From Capitella teleta (lineage: Eukaryota > Annelida > Polychaeta > Capitellidae): a stretch of DNA of 64,000 nt. This document shows, piece by piece, positions 63,801-64,000 of the stretch. A program made the translations under genes and the position numbers. Every line of letters begins with the position of its first letter. Within the stretch, counting starts at the first letter, position 1. Under the pieces are notes generated by a model, which saw only the letters and a list, made by a program, of their open reading frames with translations, was not told the origin of the DNA and searched no databases. The stretch covers positions 283,385 through 347,384 of the forward strand of contig KB292835.1 of NCBI GenBank assembly GCA_000328365.1, given 5' to 3'.

Positions 63801-64000
63801 AGGTAGAAGACAACGGCGCCCAGGCTATGACCTCTGAGCTGACCTTTAAGGTAGAGGTCACCGATGAGAACGATAACCCATCGAGAGAACGCCTGCTTGA
63901 CATTCAGGCGTACGTCTTTGAAGGTCGTTTCCCTGGAGGCGTAATTGCGGACGTGCGACCTTTGGACAATGACCTTGAGGGTTCATATTCCTGCTCCCTG
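42047..64000 (+). CDS. FAT4: FAT4-type giant protocadherin (Fat tumour-suppressor homologue), 3'-truncated by window
   Basis: Start at 42047 in a strong Kozak context; residues 1-22 form a signal peptide. Twelve exons join in phase: 42047-47167, 49750-49948, 51825-52168, 52289-52490, 53750-53940, 54005-54908, 59000-59180, 59995-60245, 60309-60493, 60549-61954, 62002-62090 and 62145 to beyond 64000, about 3640 residues so far. All of it is cadherin repeats with DxNDN, LDRE and AxDxD calcium motifs. The product aligns collinearly with human FAT4 as I recall it, from the atypical first repeat (DSSTGTIRTRVTLDRE) to the end of the last (DENDNPSRERLLD, then FPGGVIADVRPLDND), so the whole 34-repeat array seems present. 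FAT4 binds Dachsous on neighbouring cells and feeds planar polarity and Hippo signalling. The EGF and laminin-G domains, membrane helix and cytoplasmic tail lie beyond the window. The first exon alone encodes 1707 residues. Confidence 0.95.
47168..49749 (+). other. FAT4: FAT4 intron 1 (2.6 kb)
   Basis: Donor GTTAGT after ACG, acceptor TATAG before GTTCAG. AT-rich; no nested gene, RNA or transposon recognised. Short open frames look random. Confidence 0.7.
49949..51824 (+). other. FAT4: FAT4 intron 2 (1.9 kb)
   Basis: Donor GTGAGA, acceptor TTCCAG. Contains a poly-A run near 50801-50821. Nothing else recognised. Confidence 0.7.
52491..53749 (+). other. FAT4: FAT4 intron 4 (1.3 kb)
   Basis: Donor GTGAGT, acceptor TCCTCAG. 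A 108-residue open frame at 52853-53179 has no recognisable domain and is probably chance. Confidence 0.65.
54909..58999 (+). other. FAT4: FAT4 intron 6 (4.1 kb)
   Basis: The largest intron of the window. Exons on both sides join within one cadherin repeat (...ISAMDAG|GSPRLTGTG...), exactly as in human FAT4, so no coding exon is missing. It holds a poly-T run at 57831-57857 and an inverted GGCTTAA/TTAAGCC hairpin near 58064-58125. Confidence 0.7.
59181..59994 (+). other. FAT4: FAT4 intron 7 (0.8 kb)
   Basis: Donor GTAAGT, acceptor TTCACCAG. AT-rich; nothing recognised. Confidence 0.7.

Overview
This is an animal nuclear genome window from a non-vertebrate metazoan. It has spliced genes with GT-AG introns, UTRs, AATAAA signals, (TTTA)n and (AAT)n microsatellites, a small MITE and decayed LINE pieces. 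I cannot name the phylum. The proteins align residue for residue with human families, yet the introns of SLC6, ATRX and MYCBP2 are mostly under about 200 bp, which excludes a vertebrate. All identifications come from reading translations and recalled family sequences; no search was run.

Layout: (1) 245-2224 (+), the 3' half of a glycine-transporter-like SLC6 gene. (2) 2225-6060, UTR and repeat-rich spacer with a broken HECT-domain fragment (-) and a LINE ORF2 remnant (+). (3) 6352-15406 (-), a complete ATRX gene with ADD zinc fingers, a long acidic linker and an SNF2 helicase. (4) 15407-16443, a shared head-to-head promoter interval with an unusual palindrome. (5) 16444-17494 (+), a 201-residue secreted-type single-pass membrane protein whose cysteine pattern fits the IZUMO/SPACA6/TMEM95 gamete-fusion superfamily. 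(6) 18117-36478 (-), a complete MYCBP2/Highwire/RPM-1 (PHR) giant E3 ligase. (7) 36479-42046, intergenic, with a 756-bp pogo/Tc1-type MITE and a possible distal promoter. (8) 42047 to the window end (+), a FAT4-type giant cadherin with what appears to be the whole 34-repeat cadherin array; the EGF/laminin-G, membrane and cytoplasmic parts lie beyond the edge.

Orientations: SLC6 and ATRX converge; ATRX and the IZUMO-like gene diverge from a ~1 kb spacer; the IZUMO-like gene and MYCBP2 converge with interleaved poly(A) signals ~0.6 kb apart; MYCBP2 and FAT4 diverge. The genes do not form a pathway: they cover transport, chromatin, possible fertilization, ubiquitin signalling and planar polarity/Hippo adhesion. 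The strongest candidate for something undescribed is the small IZUMO-like gene. No tRNA, rRNA, CRISPR array or viral element was recognised.
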